Source of the DNA: Falsirhodobacter xinxiangensis
GTDB taxonomy: Bacteria; Pseudomonadota; Alphaproteobacteria; Rhodobacterales; Rhodobacteraceae
Direction: 5' to 3'
Length of the DNA: 64,000 bases
Assembly: GCF_004959935.1 (NCBI RefSeq)
Contig: NZ_SMYN01000008.1
Span: 93,073 to 157,072, forward strand
Made by a program: the position numbers and the translations under genes. Under the pieces are notes generated by a model. That model ran no database searches. It worked only from the letters and a program-made list of their open reading frames with translations, and had not been told where the DNA came from. Shown here piece after piece: positions 1 to 9,077 of the stretch (position 1 is the stretch's first letter; every line of letters begins with the position of its first letter).

Positions 1-1425
1 GCGATGGCAGGCGGCACGGTTCTGGACCTTGGCGGTGCGGACCTGCCGATCCCGGCGGACCTGACGCTCTTGCGGCTCGATCCGCGTGCGGTTCGCATCT
101 GTTCGCTGGGCGACGCGATGGGTCGCATCGCGGGCAAGCTGCCCCGCACCTTCGTCCAAGGCCGGGGCGCGCCGCTGCGCCATGTGATCGGCCAGTCCGG
201 CCCTGCGGCGGAAATGTCCCTGCTGCGCTCGGCCCCCGTGCCGGTCATCCGCGCGGACGGCACATATCTGGTCACGGGCGGCTTCGGCGGCTTCGGGTTC
301 GAGATCGCGAAATGGCTGGCCGCCAAGGGCGCGGGCACCATCGCGCTGGCGGGCCGCAAGGGCGCGGACACCCCCCGCGCGCAAGAGATGATGGACCAGA
401 TCGCCGCGCTGGGCAGCAAGGCGATCCCGCTGGCGGTGGACATGGCCGATGCGCTGGCCGTCGCACAGATGGTCGAAACGCTAGGGCCGGACCTGCGCGG
501 CATCTTCCACGCGGCGGGCATCCTTGACGATGCGCCCGTCTATCTGCTGAACGCGGGGCAGATCGACCGTGTGATGCAGCCCAAGGCGCTGGGCGCGTGG
601 AACCTGCATCAGGCAACGCTGGACCACGATCTGGATGCCTTCGTCGCGATCTCGTCCATCGCCTCGCTTCTGGGCAGCCCCGGTCAGGGGTCCTATGCCG
701 CGGCGAACACCTTCCTTGACGCTCTGGTCCGCCACCGCCGCCTTGCGGGCCGCCCCGGCATCGCCATCAACCTTGGCGCACTGGCCGAGGTGGGGATGGC
801 CGCCCGCCACGACGGGGTCGAGAAACACTTCGCCCGCGTCGGCGTCGGGTCGTTGAAACCGGCCGAAGCGATCGGGATGCTGGACCGCATCCTTGGCTGG
901 AACCCCGTCAACCTTGCCGCCGCGCCGATGGACTGGGCGCTGTGGGGCGAGACGTATCGCAAATGGGCGGCCTCGCCCCGCTATCGCCACCTTGTTCCCG
1001 AACGCAGCGCCGCGCAGGCCGAGGGCGTGTCGCTGGCCGACATGACCCCCGAAGAACGCACCGCGCTGGTCGAAGCGACGCTGCGCGAGCTGGTCGGTTC
1101 GGTCCTGCGGCTGCCTGCCGATGCGATCGACGTCAACCGCTCGCTTCTGAACATGGGGGTGGATTCGCTGATGGCGATGGAGCTTCAGGCCGTGATCGAC
1201 CGCAGGCTGGGCCTGAAGGTCCCGACGCTGGAGCTGATGAAGGGCGTCGCCTTCGCGGCGCTGGCCCGCAACGTGGCCGCGATGGTCGACACCGCCCCAC
1301 CCCCCGCCCCCGTTAAGGAGGCACCCCGCACCGCCGACATGGGCGAGCTTCTGGCCCGCCTTGAACAGATGAGCCCAGAGGAGATCGAACGCTCGATCGC
1401 CCTTCTGGAAGTTCCGGGTGAATGA
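1..1425 (+). CDS. Type I polyketide synthase, C-terminal part (KR-ACP), 5' partial
   Basis: The reading frame is open from the first base, so this is the C-terminal 474 codons of a larger modular PKS whose KS/AT part lies left of the window. A ketoreductase domain spans about residues 80-340. It has the NADPH motif TGGFGGFG, the LDD signature of B-type KRs, and the Ser/Tyr/Asn catalytic set (ISSIAS, then SYAAAN). A carrier domain follows at about 350-430 with the phosphopantetheine serine in GVDSLMAMEL. A short acidic C-terminal tail (MSPEEIERS) may dock to the downstream NRPS. The KR looks active, so the incoming beta-keto group should become a hydroxyl. The stop overlaps the NRPS start by 8 bases, so the two are translationally coupled. 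Upstream domains cannot be judged from this window. Confidence 0.9.
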   Translation, partial: AMAGGTVLDLGGADLPIPADLTLLRLDPRAVRICSLGDAMGRIAGKLPRTFVQGRGAPLRHVIGQSGPAAEMSLLRSAPVPVIRADGTYLVTGGFGGFGFEIAKWLAAKGAGTIALAGRKGADTPRAQEMMDQIAALGSKAIPLAVDMADALAVAQMVETLGPDLRGIFHAAGILDDAPVYLLNAGQIDRVMQPKALGAWNLHQATLDHDLDAFVAISSIASLLGSPGQGSYAAANTFLDALVRHRRLAGRPGIAINLGALAEVGMAARHDGVEKHFARVGVGSLKPAEAIGMLDRILGWNPVNLAAAPMDWALWGETYRKWAASPRYRHLVPERSAAQAEGVSLADMTPEERTALVEATLRELVGSVLRLPADAIDVNRSLLNMGVDSLMAMELQAVIDRRLGLKVPTLELMKGVAFAALARNVAAMVDTAPPPAPVKEAPRTADMGELLARLEQMSPEEIERSIALLEVPGE

Positions 1426-4400
1426 CATGAACGATCTCGATATCCTTGACGCCGGATCGCGGCGCGATCTTCTGGCAAGACTTCTGCGCGAAAAGGGCGA
1501 AAGGCAGGTCTCCAGCCATCCGCTGTCGCGCGGGCAGCAGGCGCTGTGGTTCCTGCATCAGGCTGCGCCGGACAACCCCGCCTATACCATCGTCTTCGCA
1601 CTGCGCCTGCGCGGCACGCTGGATCGGGTCGCCCTGCTGCGCGCGCTGCAACTGATGGTGGACCGCCATCAACAGCTGCGGGCGAACTTCCGCATGCAGG
1701 CGGACGGCGCGCTGGTGCAGGACATCCGCGGCTATCGCCGGGTCGATCTGCCCGTGACGCTGACCGATGATGCCGAAACGGTGCTGCGCGCCGCCGCCGC
1801 CCGCCCCTTCGATCTGGAGACCGACGCGCTGTTCCGTCCCGAACTGGTCGCCACCGGCCCCGAGGATCACGCGCTGTTGCTGTCCATCCACCACATCGTC
1901 TTCGACGGCTGGTCGCTGTGGATGGTCGCGGATGAAATCCGCACCGCATACGAGGCGTTCGCGGCGGGGCGCGAGCCTGCGCTGCATCCGGTGCGCGGCA
2001 CCTATGTCCAGCATATCGAACGGCAAGAGGCGGCGATCGCCGCCAGCGATGCGGATGCCGAATGGTGGACCGCGCGCCTTGCCCCTGCGAAGGCGGCGCT
2101 GGACCTGCCCTTCGATGCGCCCCGCCCGCCGGTGCGCGCGTCCGAAGGGGCGGCGCATCGCTTTGCGCTGGACGCATCGCTCAGCACCCGCCTGACCGAT
2201 CTGGCGCGCGATCTGTCCATGACGCCCTTCACCCTGATGCTGGGCGCGTGGCAGATGTTCCTGTCGCGCTGGTCGGGCCAGTCGGTGATCCCGGTCGGCA
2301 CCCGTTCCGCCGGACGGGGTCCGCAGGATGGCGACATCGCCGGGTATTTCGTGAACCCCGTCGTCGTCATCGCCGACATTGACCCGAACGCCGCTGCCGT
2401 CGATTTCCTGCGCGCCCTCCATGCGGGTGCGATGGAGGCTTTGGCCCATGACGCGCTGCCCTTTCCCACCATCGTCGAACGCATGAACCTGCGCCGCGAT
2501 CCCAGCACGACGCCGCTGTTTCAGGTGTCCTTCGTGATGCAGAAGGCCCAGCGTGGCGGCGGCGCGATGGCACTGATGTCGGGCGAGGCCGATTGGGCGG
2601 GCCTGCGGGCGGAATATATCGATCTGCCGCAACAGGTCGGCCAGTTCGATCTGGATCTGGAGATGTTCGAGGTTGCAGGCGCATTGCGCGGCGTTCTGAA
2701 ATACGACACCGCCCTGTTCCAGCCGGGCACGATCGAACGGCTGGCCGAAAACTTTGCGGCGATGCTGGCGGGTCTGGTGGCCGATCCGTCGCGACCGATC
2801 GACGATCTGCCCATCGTCAGCGCCGCCTCGCTGGCGCTGATCGCGGGGTTCACCGCCCCCGTCGCCGCACCGATCCCGGCCACCGAATGCGTGCATGACG
2901 CCTTTGCCGCGCAGGTTCGCCGGACCCCCGACGCCATCGCCCTGACCTGCGAGGGGCGGCACCTGACCTATGACCAGCTTAACCGCCGCGCGAACCGTCT
3001 GGCGCATCGGCTGATCGCGGCGGGCGTGCGGCCGGACGATCTGGTCGGCCTGTGCACCGACCGCGATTTCGAGATCGTGGTCGGCATCCTCGCCATCCTC
3101 AAGGCGGGCGCGGCCTATCTGCCGCTGGACCCGACGCTGCCCGCCGACCGCGTGAACTACATCATGGGCGACAGCGCATCGAAGCTGATCGTGCATCAGA
3201 CCGGCAAGGCAGGCGTCGTGGACACCGCCGGGGCCGAGTTGATCGAGATGCTGCCGGGTGGCGAGATCGCGGGCGATTGGCCAGAGGACGACCTGCCCCC
3301 GCTGGCCGATTTGGACGGGCGCATCTATGTCATGTATACCTCCGGCACCACCGGGCGGCCCAAGGGTGTGCAGCTGTCGCACCGCAACGTCGCGCGGCTG
3401 TTCCTGAACACCGAAGGCTGGTATCGCTTCGGCCCCGAGGATGTCTGGCCGCTGTTCCACTCCTTCGCCTTCGACGTGTCGGTGTGGGAGATGTGGGGCG
3501 CGCTGACCAATGGCGGGCGGCTGGTGGTGGTGCCCTATGTGGTGTCACGATCCCCGGCGCTGTTCGTCGATCTGGTGCGGGACGAAGGGGTGACGGTGCT
3601 GAACCAGAGCCCGTCCGCCTTCAAGCTGTTCGTCGCCGAGGAAGGCGCCCGCCCCGCCCCAGAACGTTTCGCCATGCGCGCGATCATCTTCGCGGGCGAG
3701 CCGCTGGATCTGCAAAGCCTGCGCCCTTGGGTCGCGCGGCATGGCGACGAATCCCCGCTGATCGTCAACATGTATGGCATCACCGAAACCACCGTTCACG
3801 CCTCATACCGCATCATGCGCGAGGCCGACCTGCGCCGCCCGCGCAGCACCGTCGGTGTCGCCATCCCCGATCTGCGGCTGGATCTTCTGGACCACCGCCT
3901 GCGTCCGGTGCCCATCGGCGCGGCGGGGGAAATCCACGTCTCGGGCCCCGGTCTTGCCATCGGCTATCTGGGCCGCCCCGACCTGACGGCGGAAAAATTC
4001 GTGACCGGGCCGGACGGAGTGCAATACTACAAATCCAGCGATCTGGCGCGGCACCTGCCCGACGGCGACATCGAATACCTTGGCCGCAACGACAAACAGG
4101 TGAAGATCCGCGGCTTCCGGATCGAACTCGGCGAGATCGAGGGCGCGCTGTGCCGCCATCCCGACATCCGCTCGGCCGTCACCGTGGCGCAGGACCATCC
4201 CGTGCAGGGCCGCCGCCTTGTCGCCTATGTGGTGGGCGATGCGACCGACGCCGATCTGCGCGCCCATCTGGCGCGGACGCTGCCCGACTATATGCTGCCA
4301 TCGGTGTTCATGCGTATCGACGCGGTGCCGCTGAACGGCAACGGCAAGGTGAACCACGCCCTGCTGCCCGAACCGCAGGACGCGCGCGACGAGGCCGAGA

Positions 4401-5473
4401 CTTTCGTCGCCCCCCGCACCGAAGCCGAGGCACTGCTGCAACCGATCTGGGAAAAGGTGCTGGGCATCGCGCCCGTGGGCGTGAACGACGACTTCTTCCG
4501 TCTGGGCGGCCAATCGCTTCTGGCCGTGCATCTGGTGTCCGAGGCGGGGGCGGCCTTCGGGATGAAGCTGCCCACCGCGCTTCTGATGCGCAACCCGACC
4601 ATCGCAGCCATGGCCGAGGCGATCGGCGCGGATGCCGGCTTCCAGCCGCTGGTGCCCATGAACCGCGGCAGCGGCACGCCGCTGTTCTGCGTGGCGGGCG
4701 GCGGGGGCAGCACGCTGTATTACCAGAACATGGCCAAGGGGATGGACCTGCCCTTCGTCGGCGTCCAGCTTCGCGGAACCGATGGCGCCCACACGCCCCA
4801 TGACAGCGTCGAGGCCGTGGCCGCCGAGGCGCTGGAGGCGATCCGCATCCGCCAGCCACAGGGCCCCTATCGCCTTGCCGGTCACTGTTTCGGCGGGATC
4901 GTCGCGTTCGAGATCGCCCGCAGGCTGGAAGCGGCGGGCGAGGCGGTGGAACGGCTGGTCATCATGGACGCCCCCGCCCCCTTGGGTCACGGGCTGAACG
5001 AGATCGAGCGCCCCGATACCGACGATGCCGATTGGCTGGCCAAGGTGTCCGAGGTGCTGGCCGAAAGCGCCGAAGTGCCGCTGACCATCGACGCCGCCGA
5101 ATTGCGTGTCGCGGGCGATCCGCTGGCCGCCGCCGCCGCAAGGATCGCCGATGCGGGGCTGCTGCCAGCCGCTGCCGCCGCCGACCACCTGCGCGGCTTC
5201 GTGGCCGTGTTCCAGGCCGCCAGCCGCGCCCGCTATGCCGCGGCAGGCGGGATCGACGCGCCGATCACCCTGATCCGCGCCGGGGACCATCACCCCGACT
5301 ACGACTATTCCGCCGCCGATGATGCGGCGGGAACGCTGGGCTGGGCCGGGCTGACCCGCACCGGCTGCGACGCCCATGCCGTGCCCGGCACCCACCTGAC
5401 CATGCTGTCCGCAAACAACACCCCCCACGTGACCGCGCAGATGCGCAGCGCCTTCAAGGAGACCGCACGATGA
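1418..5473 (+). CDS. NRPS module C-A-T-TE, predicted threonine-activating, Cys-type thioesterase
   Basis: Single-module nonribosomal peptide synthetase of 1351 residues. The GTG start was chosen because GGAAG lies 6 bases upstream; ATG 1427 is an alternative. The condensation domain (about 20-450) has the active motif HHIVFDG and the N-terminal LSRGQQALWFLHQ typical of C domains that accept polyketide donors. The adenylation domain (about 490-985) has YTSGTTGRPKG, NMYGITETT and NGNGK. My reading of its ten pocket residues is D-V-W-N-I-A-M-V-H-K, two changes from the threonine code DFWNIGMVHK. The carrier domain has GGQSLL (about 1030). The type I thioesterase (about 1075-1345) has GHCFGG instead of GHSxGG, with nucleophile Cys at about 1157, plus a candidate Asp (VIMDAP) and His (PGTHLTM). 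It probably joins a PKS-made acyl chain to Thr and releases the product. Motifs are observed; substrate and release chemistry are inferred. Confidence 0.93.
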   Translation: MNDMNDLDILDAGSRRDLLARLLREKGERQVSSHPLSRGQQALWFLHQAAPDNPAYTIVFALRLRGTLDRVALLRALQLMVDRHQQLRANFRMQADGALVQDIRGYRRVDLPVTLTDDAETVLRAAAARPFDLETDALFRPELVATGPEDHALLLSIHHIVFDGWSLWMVADEIRTAYEAFAAGREPALHPVRGTYVQHIERQEAAIAASDADAEWWTARLAPAKAALDLPFDAPRPPVRASEGAAHRFALDASLSTRLTDLARDLSMTPFTLMLGAWQMFLSRWSGQSVIPVGTRSAGRGPQDGDIAGYFVNPVVVIADIDPNAAAVDFLRALHAGAMEALAHDALPFPTIVERMNLRRDPSTTPLFQVSFVMQKAQRGGGAMALMSGEADWAGLRAEYIDLPQQVGQFDLDLEMFEVAGALRGVLKYDTALFQPGTIERLAENFAAMLAGLVADPSRPIDDLPIVSAASLALIAGFTAPVAAPIPATECVHDAFAAQVRRTPDAIALTCEGRHLTYDQLNRRANRLAHRLIAAGVRPDDLVGLCTDRDFEIVVGILAILKAGAAYLPLDPTLPADRVNYIMGDSASKLIVHQTGKAGVVDTAGAELIEMLPGGEIAGDWPEDDLPPLADLDGRIYVMYTSGTTGRPKGVQLSHRNVARLFLNTEGWYRFGPEDVWPLFHSFAFDVSVWEMWGALTNGGRLVVVPYVVSRSPALFVDLVRDEGVTVLNQSPSAFKLFVAEEGARPAPERFAMRAIIFAGEPLDLQSLRPWVARHGDESPLIVNMYGITETTVHASYRIMREADLRRPRSTVGVAIPDLRLDLLDHRLRPVPIGAAGEIHVSGPGLAIGYLGRPDLTAEKFVTGPDGVQYYKSSDLARHLPDGDIEYLGRNDKQVKIRGFRIELGEIEGALCRHPDIRSAVTVAQDHPVQGRRLVAYVVGDATDADLRAHLARTLPDYMLPSVFMRIDAVPLNGNGKVNHALLPEPQDARDEAETFVAPRTEAEALLQPIWEKVLGIAPVGVNDDFFRLGGQSLLAVHLVSEAGAAFGMKLPTALLMRNPTIAAMAEAIGADAGFQPLVPMNRGSGTPLFCVAGGGGSTLYYQNMAKGMDLPFVGVQLRGTDGAHTPHDSVEAVAAEALEAIRIRQPQGPYRLAGHCFGGIVAFEIARRLEAAGEAVERLVIMDAPAPLGHGLNEIERPDTDDADWLAKVSEVLAESAEVPLTIDAAELRVAGDPLAAAAARIADAGLLPAAAAADHLRGFVAVFQAASRARYAAAGGIDAPITLIRAGDHHPDYDYSAADDAAGTLGWAGLTRTGCDAHAVPGTHLTMLSANNTPHVTAQMRSAFKETAR

Positions 5474-6342
5474 TCCGTTACGCCCCCGCCCTTCTGCTTG
5501 CCGCATGGGCCGGCACCGCCGATGCCGAACGCTATTCGCAGCTGGTCGCCTTCAGCGGTGCGCTGTCCGACACCGGCAATTTCCATGCCGAGGCCGGAAC
5601 CGACCTGCCCGCGCCCTTCGTGAACAATCGGTCCACCAACGGTCCCGTCGCGGTCGAGGAACTGGCCCGCTGGATGGGGCACGAGGCCGAACCCTCGCTG
5701 CACCTGATCGGCGAGCAGGGCGGCACCAACTTTGCCGTCGCCGACGCGCTGGCGGGCGGCACCGGGCCGCATGATCTGCCCGCACAGGTGGATGCCTTCC
5801 TTGAACGCAACGGCGGCAAGGCCGACCCGGCGGCGCTGTATTTCATGTTCATCGGCGGCAATGACGTCATCAAGGCCGTGATGGAGATGGATGACGCGAC
5901 CGCGACCAAGATCCTGGACGATGCCGTCGCGGGCATCGAAACCCAGACGAAACGCATCGTGGATGCCGGTGCCGTCACCGTCTTCGCCCCCGATTTCATC
6001 GACGTCGGCGCATCGCCCGCGCTGCTGGCCTTCGGCCCCGAGGCGGCGGCGCGCGGCACGCGCCTGTCGGAATACTACAACGACACGTTCGACGCGATGC
6101 TGGACCGGATCGACGACGGATCGTTCACCCTCATCCGCTGGAGCTTCGACGATTTCGTCAAGGACATGCAGCGCAACGGCGCGGGCTTCGGGCTGACCAA
6201 CGCCACCGAGGCCTGCCTGCTGGTCGAGGAGGACCTCTGCGACTTCGAAAGCTTCGTCTACCTGACCCCCGAATACCCGACCGCGCGCGTGCACCAGATG
6301 CTGGGTTCCGCGATGGCCGTCGGCATCCTGTCGCACGAATGA
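5470..6342 (+). CDS. Secreted GDSL/SGNH-fold protein lacking the catalytic triad
   Basis: 290 residues with an N-terminal signal peptide (cleavage near TADA-ER). It aligns over its length with the lecithinase/hemolysin-type GDSL lipases: block I is FSGALSDTGN, block II GGTNFAVADA, block III FIGGND, and block V reads YLTPEYPTARVHQ. In active members block I is FGDSLSDTGN and block V is WDxxHPT. By that alignment the nucleophile Ser is Ala, the catalytic Asp is Thr and the catalytic His is Tyr, while the oxyanion-hole Gly/Asn of blocks II-III remain. It is therefore probably a binding or scaffolding pseudoenzyme in the periplasm or outside the cell. ATG overlaps the NRPS stop (ATGA), so it belongs to the biosynthetic operon. 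Confidence 0.85.
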   Translation: MIRYAPALLLAAWAGTADAERYSQLVAFSGALSDTGNFHAEAGTDLPAPFVNNRSTNGPVAVEELARWMGHEAEPSLHLIGEQGGTNFAVADALAGGTGPHDLPAQVDAFLERNGGKADPAALYFMFIGGNDVIKAVMEMDDATATKILDDAVAGIETQTKRIVDAGAVTVFAPDFIDVGASPALLAFGPEAAARGTRLSEYYNDTFDAMLDRIDDGSFTLIRWSFDDFVKDMQRNGAGFGLTNATEACLLVEEDLCDFESFVYLTPEYPTARVHQMLGSAMAVGILSHE

Positions 6343-6350
6343 GGCCGATC

Positions 6351-7043
6351 ATGTTCCTTCGCACCATCGCAGCCCTGACCCTGACCGCCGCCCCCGCGCT
6401 GGCCGATCCCGTCAGCGGGTTCTACGTCTCGGGCCATGCCGCCATCTCGGCCATCGACGAGCAGAAGATCGAGGATGTCGACACCGGCTTCGGCCCGCAG
6501 CCGGGGGGGCGTCTGTCCACCGACACCGGCTATGGCGCCGGGATCGCTGCCGGTTGGGGCTTCGGCAACGGCTGGCGGACCGAGCTGGAGCTGACCTATC
6601 GCCGCGCGAATTTCGATCTGACCACCGCGGGCGCGCTGAAGGATGCGGCGACCGACGGGCATTACGGCCAGACATCGGTCTTTGTGAACGCGCTGTATGA
6701 TTTCCACACCGTGCAGGGGCCGATCCGCCCCTATCTGGGTGGCGGTGTCGGGATCAGCCGCGTCGCGTGGAACGACACGATCAGCTATGTCCCCGGCGAA
6801 CGTGTCGGCCATGACACGCACGACACCTCGCCTGCCGCGCAGATCATGGTGGGCGCATCCTGGGACGTGCCCTCCGCCCAAGGGCTGACCCTGTCGGCCG
6901 AGCTGCGTCATGTCCGCCTGCTGGACGATCTGTCCTATGACGGGCGGGTGCTGGAATCGCGTTTCGGCAGCTTCCCCATCACCACCAACGTGAACGAGAC
7001 GCGCCGGACCGAAGTGCTGATCACCCTGCGCCGCAGCTTCTGA
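6351..7043 (+). CDS. Small outer-membrane beta-barrel protein (OmpA/Opa-like fold)
   Basis: About 230 residues: signal peptide (hydrophobic LRTIAALTLTAAPALA, then Ala-Asp), followed by alternating amphipathic strands typical of 8-stranded barrels (ELELTYRRANFD, RPYLGGGVGIS, SAELRHVRLL) and a C-terminal strand ending in aromatic Phe (TLRRSF), the usual BAM recognition signal. ATG 6351 is preferred over ATG 6339 because TGAGG lies 6 bases before it and the signal peptide then has normal length; the 6339 start would give an ATGA overlap with the previous stop. Its place in the biosynthetic operon suggests an envelope role for the product (surface display, release or protection), but nothing in the sequence shows pore function. 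Confidence 0.8.
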   Translation: MFLRTIAALTLTAAPALADPVSGFYVSGHAAISAIDEQKIEDVDTGFGPQPGGRLSTDTGYGAGIAAGWGFGNGWRTELELTYRRANFDLTTAGALKDAATDGHYGQTSVFVNALYDFHTVQGPIRPYLGGGVGISRVAWNDTISYVPGERVGHDTHDTSPAAQIMVGASWDVPSAQGLTLSAELRHVRLLDDLSYDGRVLESRFGSFPITTNVNETRRTEVLITLRRSF

Positions 7044-7065
7044 AACCCGACCAGCCGGAGGGCAC

Positions 7066-7875
7066 ATGTTCATATCCGAAACCGAACCGCCGCGCGGCAC
7101 GCCGCTTCGCGTCACGGACAGCATCCTTCGGCTGGTCGCGCCAAATCCGGGGCCGATGACCTATCACGGCACCAACACCTATATCGTCGGCCACAGCGTG
7201 ATCGATCCCGGCCCCGCCGACGATGCCCATATCGACGCCGTCATCGCGGCGGCGGATGGCCGCGTGGACCGCATCCTGCTGACCCACGCGCATGAGGATC
7301 ACGTCGCAGGCGTCGCGCCGCTGGTCGAACGGACCGGAGCAACGGTCGCGGCGGCACCGGGCGCGGCCTGCCCCAAGGCGCGCTATGACATCGACACGGT
7401 GCTGTTCGACGGCGACACGATCGACGGCATGACCGTCGTAGAGACTCCGGGCCATTCGCGCGACCATCTGTGTTTCGTGATGGGCGACGTGGCCTTTACG
7501 GGCGATCACGTCCTTGGCTGGGCGCCGACCTCGGTTCTGGCCCCCGACGGCTGCGCCGCGCAGTATCACGACAGTCTTTCGCGCCTTGCCGATCTGCGCT
7601 GCCGCACCTTCCTGCCCGGTCACGGCCCGCAGGTGCGCGGCACGCGGCGGTTCCTCGATGCGCTGATGGTGCAGATGGCGGAACGTGAACGCAGCCTCTG
7701 GACGCTGATCGCCGACCGCCCCGCCGCCACGTCCGAAGTGGTCGAGCGCAGCTACAGCAACCTTGGTCCCCAAACGCGCAGCATTGCCGAACGCACGGTC
7801 GAGGCGGTCCTGATCCGGCTTGAACAGCTTGGCCGCGTGGTGCGCGAAGACGACAAATGGAGAAGCCTGCAATGA
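7066..7875 (+). CDS. Metallo-beta-lactamase-fold hydrolase (LACTB2/GloB-like)
   Basis: 269 residues without a signal peptide, so cytoplasmic. It has the zinc-binding set of the superfamily: THAHEDH (HxHxDH) at about residues 82-88, the third His in GHSRDH, the bridging Asp in FTGDH and a late His in FLPGHGP. The C-terminal 60 residues (RSYSNLGPQTRSIAERTVEAVLIRLEQLGRV) form the winged-helix-like tail of LACTB2-type members. GGAGGGCAC precedes the start. The family includes thioester, lactone and RNA hydrolases, so the substrate is not determined. In this operon it could act as an editing thioesterase or protect against a reactive product; both are inference. Its stop overlaps the next start (ATGA). 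Confidence 0.88.
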   Translation: MFISETEPPRGTPLRVTDSILRLVAPNPGPMTYHGTNTYIVGHSVIDPGPADDAHIDAVIAAADGRVDRILLTHAHEDHVAGVAPLVERTGATVAAAPGAACPKARYDIDTVLFDGDTIDGMTVVETPGHSRDHLCFVMGDVAFTGDHVLGWAPTSVLAPDGCAAQYHDSLSRLADLRCRTFLPGHGPQVRGTRRFLDALMVQMAERERSLWTLIADRPAATSEVVERSYSNLGPQTRSIAERTVEAVLIRLEQLGRVVREDDKWRSLQ

Positions 7876-9077
7876 ACCTTGTCCGTATCGCCGCGCTTGC
7901 GCTGTTGCCGCTGCCTCTGGCCGCTGAAACGCTGGACCGCGATCTGCTGTCCGCACGCATGGGCGCGTTCATGGAATCCGAGATCGAGGCCGGCCGCATC
8001 AACGGTGCCGTCGCGCTGGCCGCGCAGGATGACGATGTGGTCCTGCTGCAAGCCTATGGCACATCGGATGCGGGCGCCGCGCGGCAGATGCAGGCGGACG
8101 ATCTGTTCCGCATCGCGTCGATGACCAAGCCCGTCGTGTCGGTCGCCGCGATGATGCTGGTCGAGGAAGGGCGGCTGGCGCTGGATGCACCGATCGCGAC
8201 CTTCCTGCCGGAACTGGCCGGGCTGAAGATGGCCGATGGCAGCGATCCCGCCCGCCAGCCCACGGTGCAAGACCTGATGCGTCACAGCGGCGGGTTCACC
8301 TACAGCGCGTTCGGGGCCGCCGACCCTGCTTTGCGCGAACGCTATGCCGCGGCCGATCTGGAACAGGTCCGCACCGACATGACCGAAGGCGAGATGCTGT
8401 CCCGCCTTGCCGCGCTTCCGCTGGCGTTCCAGCCGGGCACGCGATTCGAATACAGTCTTGGCGTCGATCTTCTGGGCTTCATCGTCGAACGGATCGAGGG
8501 CGAAAGGCTGGACGCCGTGCTGGACCGCCGGATCTTCGACCCGCTGGGCATGGACAGCACCGGCTTCGCCGTCGATGCCGCCGATGTGCCGCGTCTGGCC
8601 GAGGTGCCGCGGGGCGATCCGATGAAGCCCTTCACCGAAGGCTGGATGCGCGTCCAGCAGCCCCGCGGCGAGGCATATCTGAGCGGCGGCGGCGGGCTGG
8701 TTTCGACGGCCAGCGACTATCTGCGCTTTGCCCGGATGGTGCTGGAAGATGGCGAGTTGGACGGCGTGCGCATCCTGTCGCCCGCCAGCCTGCGTCTGAT
8801 GATGTCCGACCATATCGCCGGAATGGCGGGCGGGCCGGAGGGATTCACGGGACCGGGATACGGCTTCGGCCTCGGCTTTGCCGTGCGGCTGGGCGATGGC
8901 GGTGCGATCGTGGCGGGCAGCACCGGCGACGTCAACTGGTCGGGGTTGAACGGCACCACCTTCACGATCGACCGCGAGCAGGACATCGTCGCCATCCTGA
9001 TGGCCGCCGCCCCCACTGCGCGGAACCACCTGCGCTTCGGTTTTCGCAACATCGTCTATGGCGCGCTTCATGACTGA
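7872..9077 (+). CDS. Exported beta-lactamase-like serine hydrolase (family VIII esterase type)
   Basis: About 401 residues with a signal peptide (NLVRIAALALLPLPLAAE), so periplasmic. The class C beta-lactamase/esterase fold is shown by SMTK (SxxK nucleophile) at about residue 83, the YSL tyrosine motif in FEYSLGVDLLG, HSGGFTY, and a late NWSGLNGT strand in place of KTG. The YSL and W-x-G variants are typical of EstB-like family VIII carboxylesterases rather than true beta-lactamases. The ATG is set inside the previous stop (ATGA). Possible roles are trimming or releasing the PKS-NRPS product or detoxifying it in the periplasm. A cephalosporinase role is less likely. Confidence 0.87.
   Translation: MNLVRIAALALLPLPLAAETLDRDLLSARMGAFMESEIEAGRINGAVALAAQDDDVVLLQAYGTSDAGAARQMQADDLFRIASMTKPVVSVAAMMLVEEGRLALDAPIATFLPELAGLKMADGSDPARQPTVQDLMRHSGGFTYSAFGAADPALRERYAAADLEQVRTDMTEGEMLSRLAALPLAFQPGTRFEYSLGVDLLGFIVERIEGERLDAVLDRRIFDPLGMDSTGFAVDAADVPRLAEVPRGDPMKPFTEGWMRVQQPRGEAYLSGGGGLVSTASDYLRFARMVLEDGELDGVRILSPASLRLMMSDHIAGMAGGPEGFTGPGYGFGLGFAVRLGDGGAIVAGSTGDVNWSGLNGTTFTIDREQDIVAILMAAAPTARNHLRFGFRNIVYGALHD

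Noticed and set aside
1313..3460. 715-codon open frame antisense to the NRPS gene
   Set aside because: No recognisable domain, Gln/Arg/Gly/His-rich composition typical of antisense frames in high-GC DNA, and fully covered by a gene with clear NRPS motifs.
5470..6342. Frameshift or decay as explanation for the missing GDSL triad
   Set aside because: The frame is continuous, the signal peptide and the other family blocks are intact and both ends are coupled to neighbours, so pseudogene status is not supported.
7872..9077. True class C beta-lactamase (antibiotic resistance gene)
   Set aside because: YSL and W-x-G replace YxN and KTG, which fits family VIII esterases; resistance cannot be claimed.
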